From: Undibacterium pigrum
Lineage (GTDB): Bacteria; Pseudomonadota; Gammaproteobacteria; Burkholderiales; Burkholderiaceae_D
Length of the DNA stretch: 64,000 nucleotides
Direction: 5' to 3'
Assembly (NCBI RefSeq): GCF_003201815.1
Contig: NZ_QJKB01000004.1
Span: forward strand, 1 to 64,000
A model generated the notes under the pieces. It saw only the letters and a list, made by a program, of their open reading frames with translations. It was not told the DNA's origin and searched no databases. Of this stretch, positions 53,603 to 62,624 are shown one piece after another. Position numbers and translations under genes: made by a program. How positions within the stretch are numbered: the first letter of the stretch is position 1; each line of letters begins with the position of its first letter.

Positions 53603-54928
53603 ATGGCTCTGGCCCGCTACAAATCCATCGTTGATGATTATGCTGCCCGCATTCGCAGCGGAAAATTGCGTCCCGGTGCGCAGCTACCTACCCTGCGCAA
53701 GCTCATGCAGGAGCATGGCATTGCGCTGGCGACAGCTTCACGTGTGTATACCGAGCTGGAGGGGCATGGCCTGGTTGCCTGCGAGATGGGACGGGGCACT
53801 TTTGTGCGGGATACCAGCTTGCCGCGCGGCCTGGGGCTGGAGCAGCAGACCTTGCAAACCGGTGCGGTAGATCTGATTTTCAATTACCCTTGTTTGCCAG
53901 GTCAGGACGAGATGCTGCGCGAAGGCTTGCGTTCAATCGCCAGTTCAGGTGACCTGGATGCCTTGCTGCATGCGGCCCCCCAGGGTGGCCGCCCGCATGA
54001 ACGGCAGATCATCGCCCGGCATCTGCGCAATCGCGGTTTGCGTCTGCCTGCGGAGCAAGTACTTATCGTCAATGGTGCACAGCAGGCGCTGGCGGTGACG
54101 GTGCAGGCCTTGTTGGCGCCGGGCGATATCCTGGTCATGGATGCGCTGACTTTCCCTGGCATGAAAACCCTGGCGCAATCAGCACGGCTGGATGTAGAAG
54201 CCTTGCCGCTGGCAGAAGGCAAATTGAACTTGCCAGCCCTGGCTGCGCTATGCAAACGACGGCCAGTGCGTGCCGTGTACGTCATGCCCACCATGCATAA
54301 TCCCATGGGCACGGTGATGACAGATGCAGAGCGCCAGCAGCTTGCGCAACTCGCGCTAAAGCATCAATTTTTGATTATAGAAGATGGGGCATATGCCTTC
54401 CTGGCAGAGCCTGCACCCAAGCCAGTGTTTACTTATGCGCCTGAGCAGACTGTGTATATTTCTGGCCTGTCAAAAAGCGTGGCATCGGGTTTGCGCATAG
54501 GCATGCTGGCTGCGCCGCCAGCATTGATACCCTCGCTGGAAACAGCCATTCGTGTCACATCAGGTAATACGCCCTCATTAATGATAGCCCTGGCTTGCTT
54601 GTGGATAGAGGATGGCTTAGTCGATGAGCTGGAATTGCGAAAGCGCAAGGATGCGCGACAAAGGCAGAGAATTGCGCGGGCAGCTCTGCAAGACTGTGTG
54701 CTGACGGCGCATTCAGTCTCTTATTATGTGTGGCTGAGTTTGCCAGAAGACTTTCGTGCAGAACAAGTTGCAGCGAGTCTTGCGTTGCAAGGCATCATGG
54801 TGGCAACTGCCGATGCTTTTAACGCCGGAATAACTGCGCCACAGGCCTTGCGATTGGCGATAGGTTCAGTTCCGCTGGATATTCTTGAACAAGCCCTGAC
54901 AAAGATAAACGCGGCTTGCTGGCTCTGA
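53603..54928 (+). CDS. MocR-type regulator (GntR HTH plus aminotransferase domain)
   Basis: This 441-residue regulator has a GntR winged helix (about 1-72, LPTLRKLMQEHGIALATASRV). A class-I aminotransferase fold follows with the PLP Lys at 291 (YISGLSKSVASG) and D261 for the pyridine ring. MocR proteins usually control a divergent gene. Here that is the LysE exporter 99 bases away, so a PLP or amino-acid signal may switch export. Confidence 0.9.
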   Translation: MALARYKSIVDDYAARIRSGKLRPGAQLPTLRKLMQEHGIALATASRVYTELEGHGLVACEMGRGTFVRDTSLPRGLGLEQQTLQTGAVDLIFNYPCLPGQDEMLREGLRSIASSGDLDALLHAAPQGGRPHERQIIARHLRNRGLRLPAEQVLIVNGAQQALAVTVQALLAPGDILVMDALTFPGMKTLAQSARLDVEALPLAEGKLNLPALAALCKRRPVRAVYVMPTMHNPMGTVMTDAERQQLAQLALKHQFLIIEDGAYAFLAEPAPKPVFTYAPEQTVYISGLSKSVASGLRIGMLAAPPALIPSLETAIRVTSGNTPSLMIALACLWIEDGLVDELELRKRKDARQRQRIARAALQDCVLTAHSVSYYVWLSLPEDFRAEQVAASLALQGIMVATADAFNAGITAPQALRLAIGSVPLDILEQALTKINAACWL

Positions 54929-54958
54929 AGAGCCTTAAGCGCGATTGCTATTTGAGAT

Positions 54959-55492
54959 TCAACGCGCAGGGAATTTTTTCATCTCGCTAATTTTTACCTG
55001 CATGCCAAGTCCCGCTGGTAAGCCAGTCAGACATTGCGCGACCGTGACATGTTTTTGACTGGCTCTGATTTCACCACAGGATATGCTTTCAGTTATTTCG
55101 AAAACCTGTGTCTTGCCAAGATAGTAGGCATTGCAAAAGTCGATATCATGCCCGGGTGACATGAATTGGCGCACAACGACCTTGTTCAGGGTTTTTATCC
55201 GTCCTTTGTAAGTGTCGATACCATGATCATAGTAGGATCGTATGTATTCCACTTCCTGTAGGGGCTGGGCAGTGAACAGACTGAAATACCTGGCTGAGAT
55301 ACGGGTTTCTTCCAGTTCTTTTGCGGAATAACCCTCGCCTTTTATTTTTTGCTCTATCAAGGGCAGGGCGGAGGAGCAACTGAGAACTTTCATTTCCACA
55401 TAGACTGGGATACCGGCTTTATCTTCGGCCCGACCAGGAGCCGCAAGTGTCAAAGTCAGCAGAGCCAGCATAGGCAGAATCAGAGATTTCAA
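54959..55492 (-). CDS. Hypothetical exported protein
   Basis: This 177-residue protein has a signal peptide ending near PGRA (about 22). The mature part has four Cys (CSSALP, FCNAYY, SCGEIRA, QCLTG) likely forming two disulfides. Not recognised. It lies 22 bases downstream of amiC on the same strand and may be co-transcribed. Confidence 0.65.
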   Translation of the reverse strand: MKSLILPMLALLTLTLAAPGRAEDKAGIPVYVEMKVLSCSSALPLIEQKIKGEGYSAKELEETRISARYFSLFTAQPLQEVEYIRSYYDHGIDTYKGRIKTLNKVVVRQFMSPGHDIDFCNAYYLGKTQVFEITESISCGEIRASQKHVTVAQCLTGLPAGLGMQVKISEMKKFPAR

Positions 55493-55514
55493 TTGTTACC
55501 GTCCATTGACATAC

Positions 55515-56939
55515 TCAAGTCATGCGGTTTTTAGCCAGAGGCGGGTTCTTGGAAAAATATTTCTTGATACCCTTCATGACTGCATCTGCCAGTTGGTCCT
55601 GATAGGCATTGTCGGTCAGCTTGGCTTCTTCTTCCGGGTTGGAGATAAAGGCGGTTTCTATCAAGATGCTGGGGATGTCAGGGGCTTTCAATACCGCAAA
55701 GCCAGCCTGTTCAACTGAACCCTTGTGCAGCCTGTTGATACCGCTGATTTCACTGAGCACGACCTTGCCCAGCTTCAGGCTGTCACTGATTTGTGCTGTC
55801 GTTGATAAGTCCAGCAAGACGCTGGCAAGCTGCTTGTCGTGGGTCTTGATGTTGACACCACCGATCAGATCGGCCGCGTTTTCTTTATCGGCCAGCCAGC
55901 GGGCGGCAGTCGAGCTTGCGCCTTTTTCTGACAAGACAAATACCGATGAACCGCGTGCGCTGGAATTGACAAAGGCATCTGCATGCACGGACATGAACAA
56001 GTCTGCCTGCACGGCGCGGGCTTTCTGTACCCTGACGTTCAGTGGCACAAAGTAATCAGAGTCACGGGTCAGCATGACGCGCATATTGGGATGCTGTTCT
56101 ATCTTGGCCTTGAGTCGCTTCGCAATTGCCAGCACCACGTCTTTTTCACGGCTGCCGCCGCGGCCTATGGCACCGGGGTCTTCACCGCCATGACCGGGGT
56201 CGATGGCGATGGTGATCATGCGGGTCAGGTGTACCGGTTTTTCCTGTTTTTCTATGGCCGGCGCACCGGGCTTGACTTCTGGCTGGGGATCAAGCTTGAC
56301 TTCGGGCTTGGGCTCTGGCTTGGGTTCATTCTTGCCCGCCAATATATCTGCCGGGTTGGCGGTTGCCACCGGTGCCTGGGTGATGGCACCTGGCTCCTTG
56401 TTCCATTCCCCTTTTTCTATCAATGCCGCCAGCGGGTCAGTGGGGTTGGACGGGTAAAGGTCGAATACCAGTCTGTGTTTGTAATTGCCTACCGGTGGCA
56501 GGGTAAATACCTGCGGGCTGACTTCTTCTTTGAGATCGAACACCAGGCGCACGACGTTGGGGCGGTTCTGGCCCACGCGCACCTGCTTGATGTAAGGGTC
56601 ATTCGACTTGATCTTGGCGACCAGCTCCTTGAGCTTGGCATTCAGTTCCAGGCCTTCGATATCGACAAACAGGCGATATGGGTCTTTCAGCACGAAGTGA
56701 TTGGTCTTTAGCTCGCTGTCATTTTCCAGCGTGACGCGGGTATAGTCTTCTGCTGGCCAGACACGCACGGCCAGTATCTGCGCCGCATTGGCAGTAGGTG
56801 CCAGGACAGAGAGCAGCAGGGTACCGCCTGCCTTGAGCAGGACGCGGCGTTTTTGGGAGCGCGCTGTATCAGTACCAGACGTACTTTCAGGCTTTCCAGC
56901 GTTTACAGATTCGGGGCGAACTTGAGTGATGCGAGACAT
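55515..56939 (-). CDS. amiC: N-acetylmuramoyl-L-alanine amidase, AmiC type
   Basis: This 474-residue periplasmic enzyme cleaves septal peptidoglycan during cell separation. A twin-arginine signal (QKRRVLLKAGG, cleavage near ANAA) leads to an AMIN domain (about 55-165). A Pro/Glu-rich linker precedes the Amidase_3 domain (about 245-465), with IAIDPGHGGEDPGAIG, SREKD and SVHADAF as zinc-site regions. It overlaps tsaE by 37 bases, so translation is coupled. It probably belongs to the same unit as tsaE. Confidence 0.92.
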   Translation of the reverse strand: MSRITQVRPESVNAGKPESTSGTDTARSQKRRVLLKAGGTLLLSVLAPTANAAQILAVRVWPAEDYTRVTLENDSELKTNHFVLKDPYRLFVDIEGLELNAKLKELVAKIKSNDPYIKQVRVGQNRPNVVRLVFDLKEEVSPQVFTLPPVGNYKHRLVFDLYPSNPTDPLAALIEKGEWNKEPGAITQAPVATANPADILAGKNEPKPEPKPEVKLDPQPEVKPGAPAIEKQEKPVHLTRMITIAIDPGHGGEDPGAIGRGGSREKDVVLAIAKRLKAKIEQHPNMRVMLTRDSDYFVPLNVRVQKARAVQADLFMSVHADAFVNSSARGSSVFVLSEKGASSTAARWLADKENAADLIGGVNIKTHDKQLASVLLDLSTTAQISDSLKLGKVVLSEISGINRLHKGSVEQAGFAVLKAPDIPSILIETAFISNPEEEAKLTDNAYQDQLADAVMKGIKKYFSKNPPLAKNRMT

Positions 56940-57388
56940 GCGATACCTTTAGCAGACAACGCGTGCAATTCTACCTCACGACCGTCACCAGCGACGCGCA
57001 AAAATACATTCAAATCGGGTTCTGGCAGCACGCCATCGGCTTTCTCTGGCCATTCTACGACGCAGATATTGCTGTCATTAAACTCTTCCCTGAAGCCCGC
57101 CTCGGCAAATTCATCCGCACTGATCATGCGATACAGGTCAAAATGCATGATGGTGACAGCCTGGCCCTTGAGCATGACTTGGTAGGGTTCGGCCAGGGTA
57201 TAGGTAGGGCTTTTGACGTTGCCGCTATGGCCTGCGGCATGGATCATGGCGCGGGTCAGGGCGGTCTTGCCCGCACCAAGGTCGCCATGCAAAAAGATAC
57301 TCATGCCCGGTGTCAGCGCATGCGCCAGGCATTTACCCAGTGCCTGGGTTGCTGCTTCATCGGCGAGTGTGGTCTTATAATGTGACAT
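56903..57388 (-). CDS. tsaE: tRNA t6A ATPase TsaE
   Basis: This 161-residue protein is the ATPase partner of TsaB/TsaD in threonylcarbamoyl-adenosine formation on tRNA. Walker A GDLGAGKT, VKSPTYTLAEPY and MHFDLYR are diagnostic. ATG 57388 is chosen because AGGAAC lies about 10 bases upstream. An in-frame TTG at 57397 is an alternative. Its end overlaps amiC, the normal betaproteobacterial order. Confidence 0.93.
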   Translation of the reverse strand: MSHYKTTLADEAATQALGKCLAHALTPGMSIFLHGDLGAGKTALTRAMIHAAGHSGNVKSPTYTLAEPYQVMLKGQAVTIMHFDLYRMISADEFAEAGFREEFNDSNICVVEWPEKADGVLPEPDLNVFLRVAGDGREVELHALSAKGIACLASLKFAPNL

Positions 57389-57467
57389 TTCCTGCAAAGT
57401 TCCTGTTCATGAATCTGCCTAACATAGCACAACACCCTCAATCTGTGTACTACAGAGGGGCGGGCGC

Positions 57468-58550
57468 GTGAGTCTGGATAGTACAGCCCTGGCCGACCTG
57501 GCGGTACAAATACGCCTGTGGGGCAAGGAGCTGGGTTTTGCCGAGCTGCGCATAGGTGATGTCGATCTGTCGCATATAGAAGGCAGCTTCCAGGCTTGGC
57601 TGGATGCCGGTTACCACGGCGAAATGGCTTATATGGCCAGCCACGGCAGCAAGCGCACCCGCCCGGCAGAGCTGGTGCCGGGCACGGTCAGGGTGATTTC
57701 TGCGCGCATGAACTATTTGCCCAAGACTGAAAGCTGGCGAGCTGAAGAGCAGGGGCAGGCGGCAGACAAGGCCGTGATCTCCCTGTATGCCCGTGGCCGC
57801 GACTACCACAAAGTCTTGCGCACCCGCCTGCAGCAACTGGCTGAACGCATAGAAAAAGCCATAGGCCCCTTCGGTTACCGGGTCTTTACCGATTCCGCCC
57901 CTGTCATGGAAGTGGCGCTGGCAGCCAAGGCTGGCCTGGGCTGGCGTGGAAAACATAGTCTCTTACTCAGTCGCGAAGCTGGTTCGATGTTCTTTCTGGG
58001 GGAAATCCTGATTGACATCCCTTTGCCTGTCGATGAACCAGTCGGCCAGCATTGCGGCCAGTGCAGCGCCTGCATGGATGTCTGCCCGACCAAGGCCATC
58101 GTTGCGCCATACACTGTCGATGCGCGTTTGTGCGTGTCTTACCTGACCATAGAATTGCACGGCAGCATACCGGTGGAATTGCGCCCCCTGATCGGTAACC
58201 GGGTATATGGCTGTGATGATTGCCAGCTGGTCTGTCCCTGGAATAAGTTTGCCCAGGCTGCGGCTGTTGACGATTTCTCTGTTCGCAATGGCCTCGACAA
58301 TGCCCGCATGGTGCATTTGTTTGCCTGGACGGAAGAACAATTCCTGCGCATGCTGGAGGGGAGCCCGATACGGCGCATAGGGCATGAGCGGTGGTTGCGG
58401 AATATTGCGGTTGGGCTGGGGAATGCGGCAACTGCTATGCGTGGCGATGCTGAAATCGTGGCGGCATTGCAGTCTCGCTTAGCACATCCTTCTGAGATGG
58501 TGAGGGAGCATGTGGTTTGGGCTCTTGGGCAGCACGGAGTTGCAGTGTGA
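57468..58550 (+). CDS. queG: Epoxyqueuosine reductase
   Basis: This 360-residue cobalamin and Fe-S enzyme makes the last step to queuosine in tRNA. Two [4Fe-4S] motifs are seen: CGQCSACMDVCP near 193-204 and CDDCQLVCPWN near 247-257. A C-terminal HEAT-like helical tail (about 295-358) follows. GTG 57468 is the start, with GAGGGG upstream. It is divergent from tsaE. Its stop overlaps the next start as TGATG. Confidence 0.94.
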   Translation: MSLDSTALADLAVQIRLWGKELGFAELRIGDVDLSHIEGSFQAWLDAGYHGEMAYMASHGSKRTRPAELVPGTVRVISARMNYLPKTESWRAEEQGQAADKAVISLYARGRDYHKVLRTRLQQLAERIEKAIGPFGYRVFTDSAPVMEVALAAKAGLGWRGKHSLLLSREAGSMFFLGEILIDIPLPVDEPVGQHCGQCSACMDVCPTKAIVAPYTVDARLCVSYLTIELHGSIPVELRPLIGNRVYGCDDCQLVCPWNKFAQAAAVDDFSVRNGLDNARMVHLFAWTEEQFLRMLEGSPIRRIGHERWLRNIAVGLGNAATAMRGDAEIVAALQSRLAHPSEMVREHVVWALGQHGVAV

Positions 58551-58951
58551 TGAAATTAAAATTAATTCCCATTCTTTGCTTGGCGTTGTTAGCAACTACC
58601 TGCGGCTATTCAGAGCCAGCTTATAACAAACCTGGGTATACACCAGTTAACAGAATGGTGGCAATTCCATCTGAAGTGATGAAGACCCTTGTCGATTTAT
58701 GTCAACAGTGCTCTTTCGCGGATATTGGCGAAGATTACGAACAAACGGATTTTAGAAGAGATGCAACGCTGCCCTTGCGTGGGATTAGTTGGGCAGGATA
58801 TTCTGGTTCAAAATGGACGATACGGTATGGTCATGGTGGTCGTGGATTTCATCATCACGAACTGACTTTTGAGACACTACCTTCGGTCCGAATTGTGGCG
58901 ATTGAGGATAATGAGTGTAACTTATCTGACTTGAAGGATTGTTGTTTTTAA
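58550..58951 (+). CDS. Hypothetical exported protein, possible lipoprotein
   Basis: This 133-residue protein starts at the last base of queG (TGATG). The N-terminus is a signal peptide with a lipobox-like LATTC (Thr at -1 is atypical). The mature part has CQQC and a His-rich RYGHGGRGFHHHE region. Not recognised. Its GC content is lower than that of queG. Confidence 0.6.
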   Translation: MKLKLIPILCLALLATTCGYSEPAYNKPGYTPVNRMVAIPSEVMKTLVDLCQQCSFADIGEDYEQTDFRRDATLPLRGISWAGYSGSKWTIRYGHGGRGFHHHELTFETLPSVRIVAIEDNECNLSDLKDCCF

Positions 58952-59842
58952 TTACCGCACCAAACTCAACCACACCGGTAAAGTCAGCACCGACAACACC
59001 GTACTGGCAGAAATCAGAAATGCTACAAAAGGCCCGTTACCACCCATGCGCGCTGCCAGCACATAGGCACTGGAAGCAGTAGGCAGGGCACAGAAGACGA
59101 CGGCGATCTGCAATTGCAGGGGCGGCAATTCCAGCCAGCGACCGAGAAATAATGCAATCACTGGCAGGGCCAGCAGCTTTACCGATAAAAAGTAGGTGGC
59201 AATGCCCTTGGCTTCGCGCAGGCCGGACAGGCGCATGCCCGCACCTACTGCCAGCAAGCCCAGTGCGATGGATGCATTACCTAATCGCGACAGGGTGGCG
59301 GCAATGCCTTCTGGCATGGGTATTTCAAGTACGCTGAACACGACACCACTGGCAGTACCGACGACCAGCGGGTTGCTGGCGATTTCTTTCATGAGTCTGC
59401 CGCTATTATGAGCCAGGGCATACACTGCACCCATATTGCAAAGCGGGACGAGAAAACCTATCAGCAAGGCCATCAAGGCCGTGCCTTCTTCGCCAGCCAG
59501 GCGCGAAGCTATCGCCAATGCAATATAGGAATTAAAGCGAAATGCGGTTTGCACGCCGGATTCAAATATCCTTGGCGCGGTCTTGAACATGAACTTCGCC
59601 AGCCAGCCCAGCAGCATGCCGCAGGCAGTGGTGATGACGGCGACTTGCAGCAAATGCCCAGTCGCATGGAAGTCAAAACGGGTGCGTGAAGTAGTGTAAA
59701 ACAGTAGTGCCGGGAACATGATGAAGTAGACGATTTTCTCGACACCTGCCCAGAAATGCCCGCCCCAGTGCGCATGACGCGCCAGCAGAAAACCCAGGAG
59801 TATCAGGCTGAAGTCGGGGAAGAGCAGGGTGAAAATCGACAT
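58952..59842 (-). CDS. AEC-family (auxin efflux carrier-like) transporter
   Basis: This 296-residue protein has about ten TM helices and the Mem_trans (PF03547) form, with FPALLFYTTSRTRFD and NPLVVGTASGVVF near the middle. Bacterial members often carry malonate or malate. It lies 23 bases after dctR on the same strand, so it is probably in the dctSR unit and may move a dicarboxylate. Confidence 0.85.
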   Translation of the reverse strand: MSIFTLLFPDFSLILLGFLLARHAHWGGHFWAGVEKIVYFIMFPALLFYTTSRTRFDFHATGHLLQVAVITTACGMLLGWLAKFMFKTAPRIFESGVQTAFRFNSYIALAIASRLAGEEGTALMALLIGFLVPLCNMGAVYALAHNSGRLMKEIASNPLVVGTASGVVFSVLEIPMPEGIAATLSRLGNASIALGLLAVGAGMRLSGLREAKGIATYFLSVKLLALPVIALFLGRWLELPPLQLQIAVVFCALPTASSAYVLAARMGGNGPFVAFLISASTVLSVLTLPVWLSLVR

Positions 59843-59865
59843 CGTTTTTTTCGACTTATTTCAAC

Positions 59866-60456
59866 TTATTTCAACAGTCCCGCCAGTTCTACCGCAGTCT
59901 TGACCTGCATCTTGTCAAAGATATGGGCGCGATGTACTTCCACCGTACGCATGCTGATACCCAACTGGTCGGCAATGACCTTGTTCATCTTGCCCAGCAG
60001 GATCAGGTCCAGCACTTCTCTTTCGCGGGCAGACAGACTGGCCAAGCGATCATGCACCAGTGCCGCAGAACCAGCCTGACGCGATACGGCCAGGGCTTCC
60101 TGCACCCTGTCCATGAGTTTGTTGTCATTGAAGGGCTTTTCAAAAAAGTCAAAGGCACCCCGCTTGAGGGTATCCACCGCCATAGGCACATCACCATGGC
60201 CAGTCAGGAATATCACTGGCAAACGCTTGGTCAGTTGTCGTGCTGCCAGCATTTCAAACAGGTTGATGCCAGTCAGGCCGGGCATACGCACGTCCAGCAA
60301 GATGCAATCGCCCTGGCTGTCAAACATCAGGGGTTTGTCGAGGGCGACCAGGAATTTTTCTGCGCTTTCATAGCTATGTGCTGCAATCTGCCTGGACCTG
60401 GCCAGCCAGGATAAAGAGTCGCGTATGACTTCTTCATCATCAATAATATGTAACAT
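59866..60456 (-). CDS. dctR: FixJ-family response regulator, DctR-like
   Basis: This 196-residue regulator has a receiver domain with D55 (ILLDVRMPGLTG) and K107 (FFEKPFND), then a LuxR-type HTH (about 135-195, LSAREREVLDLILLGKMNK). It follows the DctS-like kinase by 40 bases. In Rhodobacter the DctS/DctR pair activates the DctPQM TRAP transporter, and dctP lies just beyond the kinase gene here. Confidence 0.88.
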   Translation of the reverse strand: MLHIIDDEEVIRDSLSWLARSRQIAAHSYESAEKFLVALDKPLMFDSQGDCILLDVRMPGLTGINLFEMLAARQLTKRLPVIFLTGHGDVPMAVDTLKRGAFDFFEKPFNDNKLMDRVQEALAVSRQAGSAALVHDRLASLSAREREVLDLILLGKMNKVIADQLGISMRTVEVHRAHIFDKMQVKTAVELAGLLK

Positions 60457-60496
60457 GTAATCTCCCGTATTTTGTGTGGCGCATTATGTGGCTTAC

Positions 60497-62485
60497 TTAG
60501 CTTGCTGCGCTCGGATAGTCTTGTATAGGTAAAGCGAATTGGAAAATAGTACCACCGGCAGGATTTTCATGATGTGAGAGCTTGCCGCCGTGGAATTCTA
60601 TGGCAGTACGGCAGATATTCAAACCCATGCCCATGCCCGCAGATTTGGTGGTGAAAAAAGGTGAGAACAGCTTCTCGGCGACTTCTGCCGGTATGCCATG
60701 GCCCCTGTCCTTCACGCTGACGATGATATGCTGGTTGTCGTCGTCCAGCACTGCCTCTACCCGCAGTATGCGTTTTTCTGGCGTGGTGGTTTGCATGGCT
60801 TCTATGCCATTCCTGGTCAGGTTCAGCAATACTTGTTCCAGCAGGACGCGGTCTGCCAGTACCAGTGGCAGTTTCGGTCTGATCTTCCATTGCAGGGCGA
60901 CATGGCTGGCCTGAGCCTGCAATTCCACCAGAGGCATGGCGCTTTGTATGAGGTCAGCAATCTGCAGTGGCTCGCGGGCGGCTTCGCGTTTTTTCACGAA
61001 TTCATGCACGCTGCGTATGATCTGGCCAGCGCGCTGGGCCTGGGCATTGACTTTTTCCAGGGCGCTCTGGAACAGGCTGCGGTCTATCACGCCCGCCTGC
61101 AAAAGATTGACTGCGCCCGTGGTATAGCTGGAAATGGCTGCCAGTGGCTGGTTCAGTTCATGTGCCAGCATGGAGGCAATTTCACCCATGGTGGCCAGCT
61201 TGGCGCTGGTATGCAGTTTTTCTTCCTGTTGCCGCGTCAGTTCCTGCGCGCGCCTGAGTTCTGAGATATCAAGGATGGAGCTCATCCAGCCAGTTTGCTT
61301 GCCTTGTTCATCTATCAGGGCTGATTCATAAATCAGTACAGGGATGCGCTCGCCGCTGGCATGCTGGTAGATCGTTTCAAAGCCTTCGGATGGCACCGAG
61401 CCTGCCAGCAACTGGGTAAAGCGTTGCTGGTATTCTTCTATGGCCTCGGGTGCCCAGTAAGGCATGGGAGGGATACGCCCTATGATTTGCTCTGCCGGGA
61501 AGCCCACCATGCGGCAAAATGCCGGGTTGACATAGGTCAGGCGGCCCGTCATGTCACGTGCCCGCAAACCTGTCACCAGAGAGTTTTCCATCGCGGTGCG
61601 GAAAGTGACCTGCTGGCGCAAGGCACCTTCTGCTGCCAGCCGGCGGTTGATGTCGCGCCACAGGGCCAGCAAGCTCCAGATCAAGCCTATCGACAACAGG
61701 ATGACAGACAATACCAGCAAGTTGGACAGCAGCTTGGGCTCAGTCTTGATGCTATTGGTACGCAATACCAGGGTCAGGCTGGGTAGTTCCAGGGCGCGGT
61801 TATGGGTGTAGACGTTTTTGCCGCTACCACCGGCACTGCGCTCGGCCAGGATACGGTCATCGATATCGGTGATGGTGATTTGATTATCCTGGGCAAACCA
61901 CCAGGGCACCAGCTCTTCCAGCAGGGCGTTCATGCGGTAGCTGACCATCATGCTACCTATCCTGCGTTCATCCCTGATCAGGGGGATCTGGCAATGCATC
62001 AGGTAGGCATTCTTGGCATTAATCTCCAGCACCGGCTTCAGACATACCGTCTCTTCGCTGACATCGAGTGCCCCAAATTCAAAATGGGGCAGAGGCAGGC
62101 GCTCAGCGCTGGCTTGCAGCGATTCACGGGTGTCGACCAGGACCTTGTTGCTGGCGTCATACCAGGCGATGCGCTGGATTTCACGGTTATTCTTGAGGAT
62201 AGTGCTGAAGCGCTCAAGCACGGCTTCTTTTTTGAGCTTGGCAGATTTGATTTCACTGCCTATCTGGCGCAAGACTTCGTCGTTGCGGTTGAGCTGGAAT
62301 TGTATGGCTTGCTCTACCCACAGTGAATCGGCGATCAGTTGTTCCTGGCGCTCATTGGCTTCCATGCGCTGCGCCTGCCACGGTAACCAGATCAGCGTGG
62401 ACAAGAATAATAACAGCAGCAGGATGGGAATAATCCAGCGCCATTTTTGATTAGGCCAGGATTGGGAGCGGTGCGAGCTTTTCAT
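60497..62485 (-). CDS. dctS: DctS-like PAS sensor histidine kinase
   Basis: This 662-residue membrane kinase has TM helices at about 17-35 and 254-276 flanking a periplasmic sensor (about 40-250). A PAS domain follows (about 295-410, YVNPAFCRMVGFPAEQI), then HisKA with H442 (AHELNQPLAAISSYT) and HATPase_c (GHGIPAEVAEKLFSPFFTT). It matches the DctS/FixL group. Divergent dctP on the other side supports control of C4-dicarboxylate uptake. Confidence 0.9.
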   Translation of the reverse strand: MKSSHRSQSWPNQKWRWIIPILLLLLFLSTLIWLPWQAQRMEANERQEQLIADSLWVEQAIQFQLNRNDEVLRQIGSEIKSAKLKKEAVLERFSTILKNNREIQRIAWYDASNKVLVDTRESLQASAERLPLPHFEFGALDVSEETVCLKPVLEINAKNAYLMHCQIPLIRDERRIGSMMVSYRMNALLEELVPWWFAQDNQITITDIDDRILAERSAGGSGKNVYTHNRALELPSLTLVLRTNSIKTEPKLLSNLLVLSVILLSIGLIWSLLALWRDINRRLAAEGALRQQVTFRTAMENSLVTGLRARDMTGRLTYVNPAFCRMVGFPAEQIIGRIPPMPYWAPEAIEEYQQRFTQLLAGSVPSEGFETIYQHASGERIPVLIYESALIDEQGKQTGWMSSILDISELRRAQELTRQQEEKLHTSAKLATMGEIASMLAHELNQPLAAISSYTTGAVNLLQAGVIDRSLFQSALEKVNAQAQRAGQIIRSVHEFVKKREAAREPLQIADLIQSAMPLVELQAQASHVALQWKIRPKLPLVLADRVLLEQVLLNLTRNGIEAMQTTTPEKRILRVEAVLDDDNQHIIVSVKDRGHGIPAEVAEKLFSPFFTTKSAGMGMGLNICRTAIEFHGGKLSHHENPAGGTIFQFALPIQDYPSAAS

Positions 62486-62545
62486 CTCCCTAGTTTACTT
62501 CAGCATGAGATTTATCGACAGATTTACGACAAAACAATTAAGTCT

Positions 62546-62559
62546 TGTGGTTTTCCACA
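62546..62559. promoter_or_regulatory. TGTGG-TTTT-CCACA dyad upstream of dctP
   Basis: A perfect 5-base inverted repeat with 4-base spacer lies in the dctS/dctP divergent region, 66 bases upstream of dctP. It is a candidate DctR site. A sigma-54 promoter reading was tested and did not fit spacing. Confidence 0.45.
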
Positions 62560-62624
62560 GTTGCAAGATAATGCTTTGGTTGAAATAATCTGTGTAATAA
62601 CCCTTATAACGACTGGAGACAAAG

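Noticed and set aside
55983..56711. 242-codon frame antisense to amiC
   Set aside because: Shadow of the amidase; no domain, Gly/His/Phe-rich composition.
60698..61264. 188-codon frame antisense to dctS
   Set aside because: Shadow of the kinase gene; no independent support.
62546..62565. Sigma-54 promoter upstream of dctP
   Set aside because: The GG and GC elements are 12 bases apart rather than the required 10.
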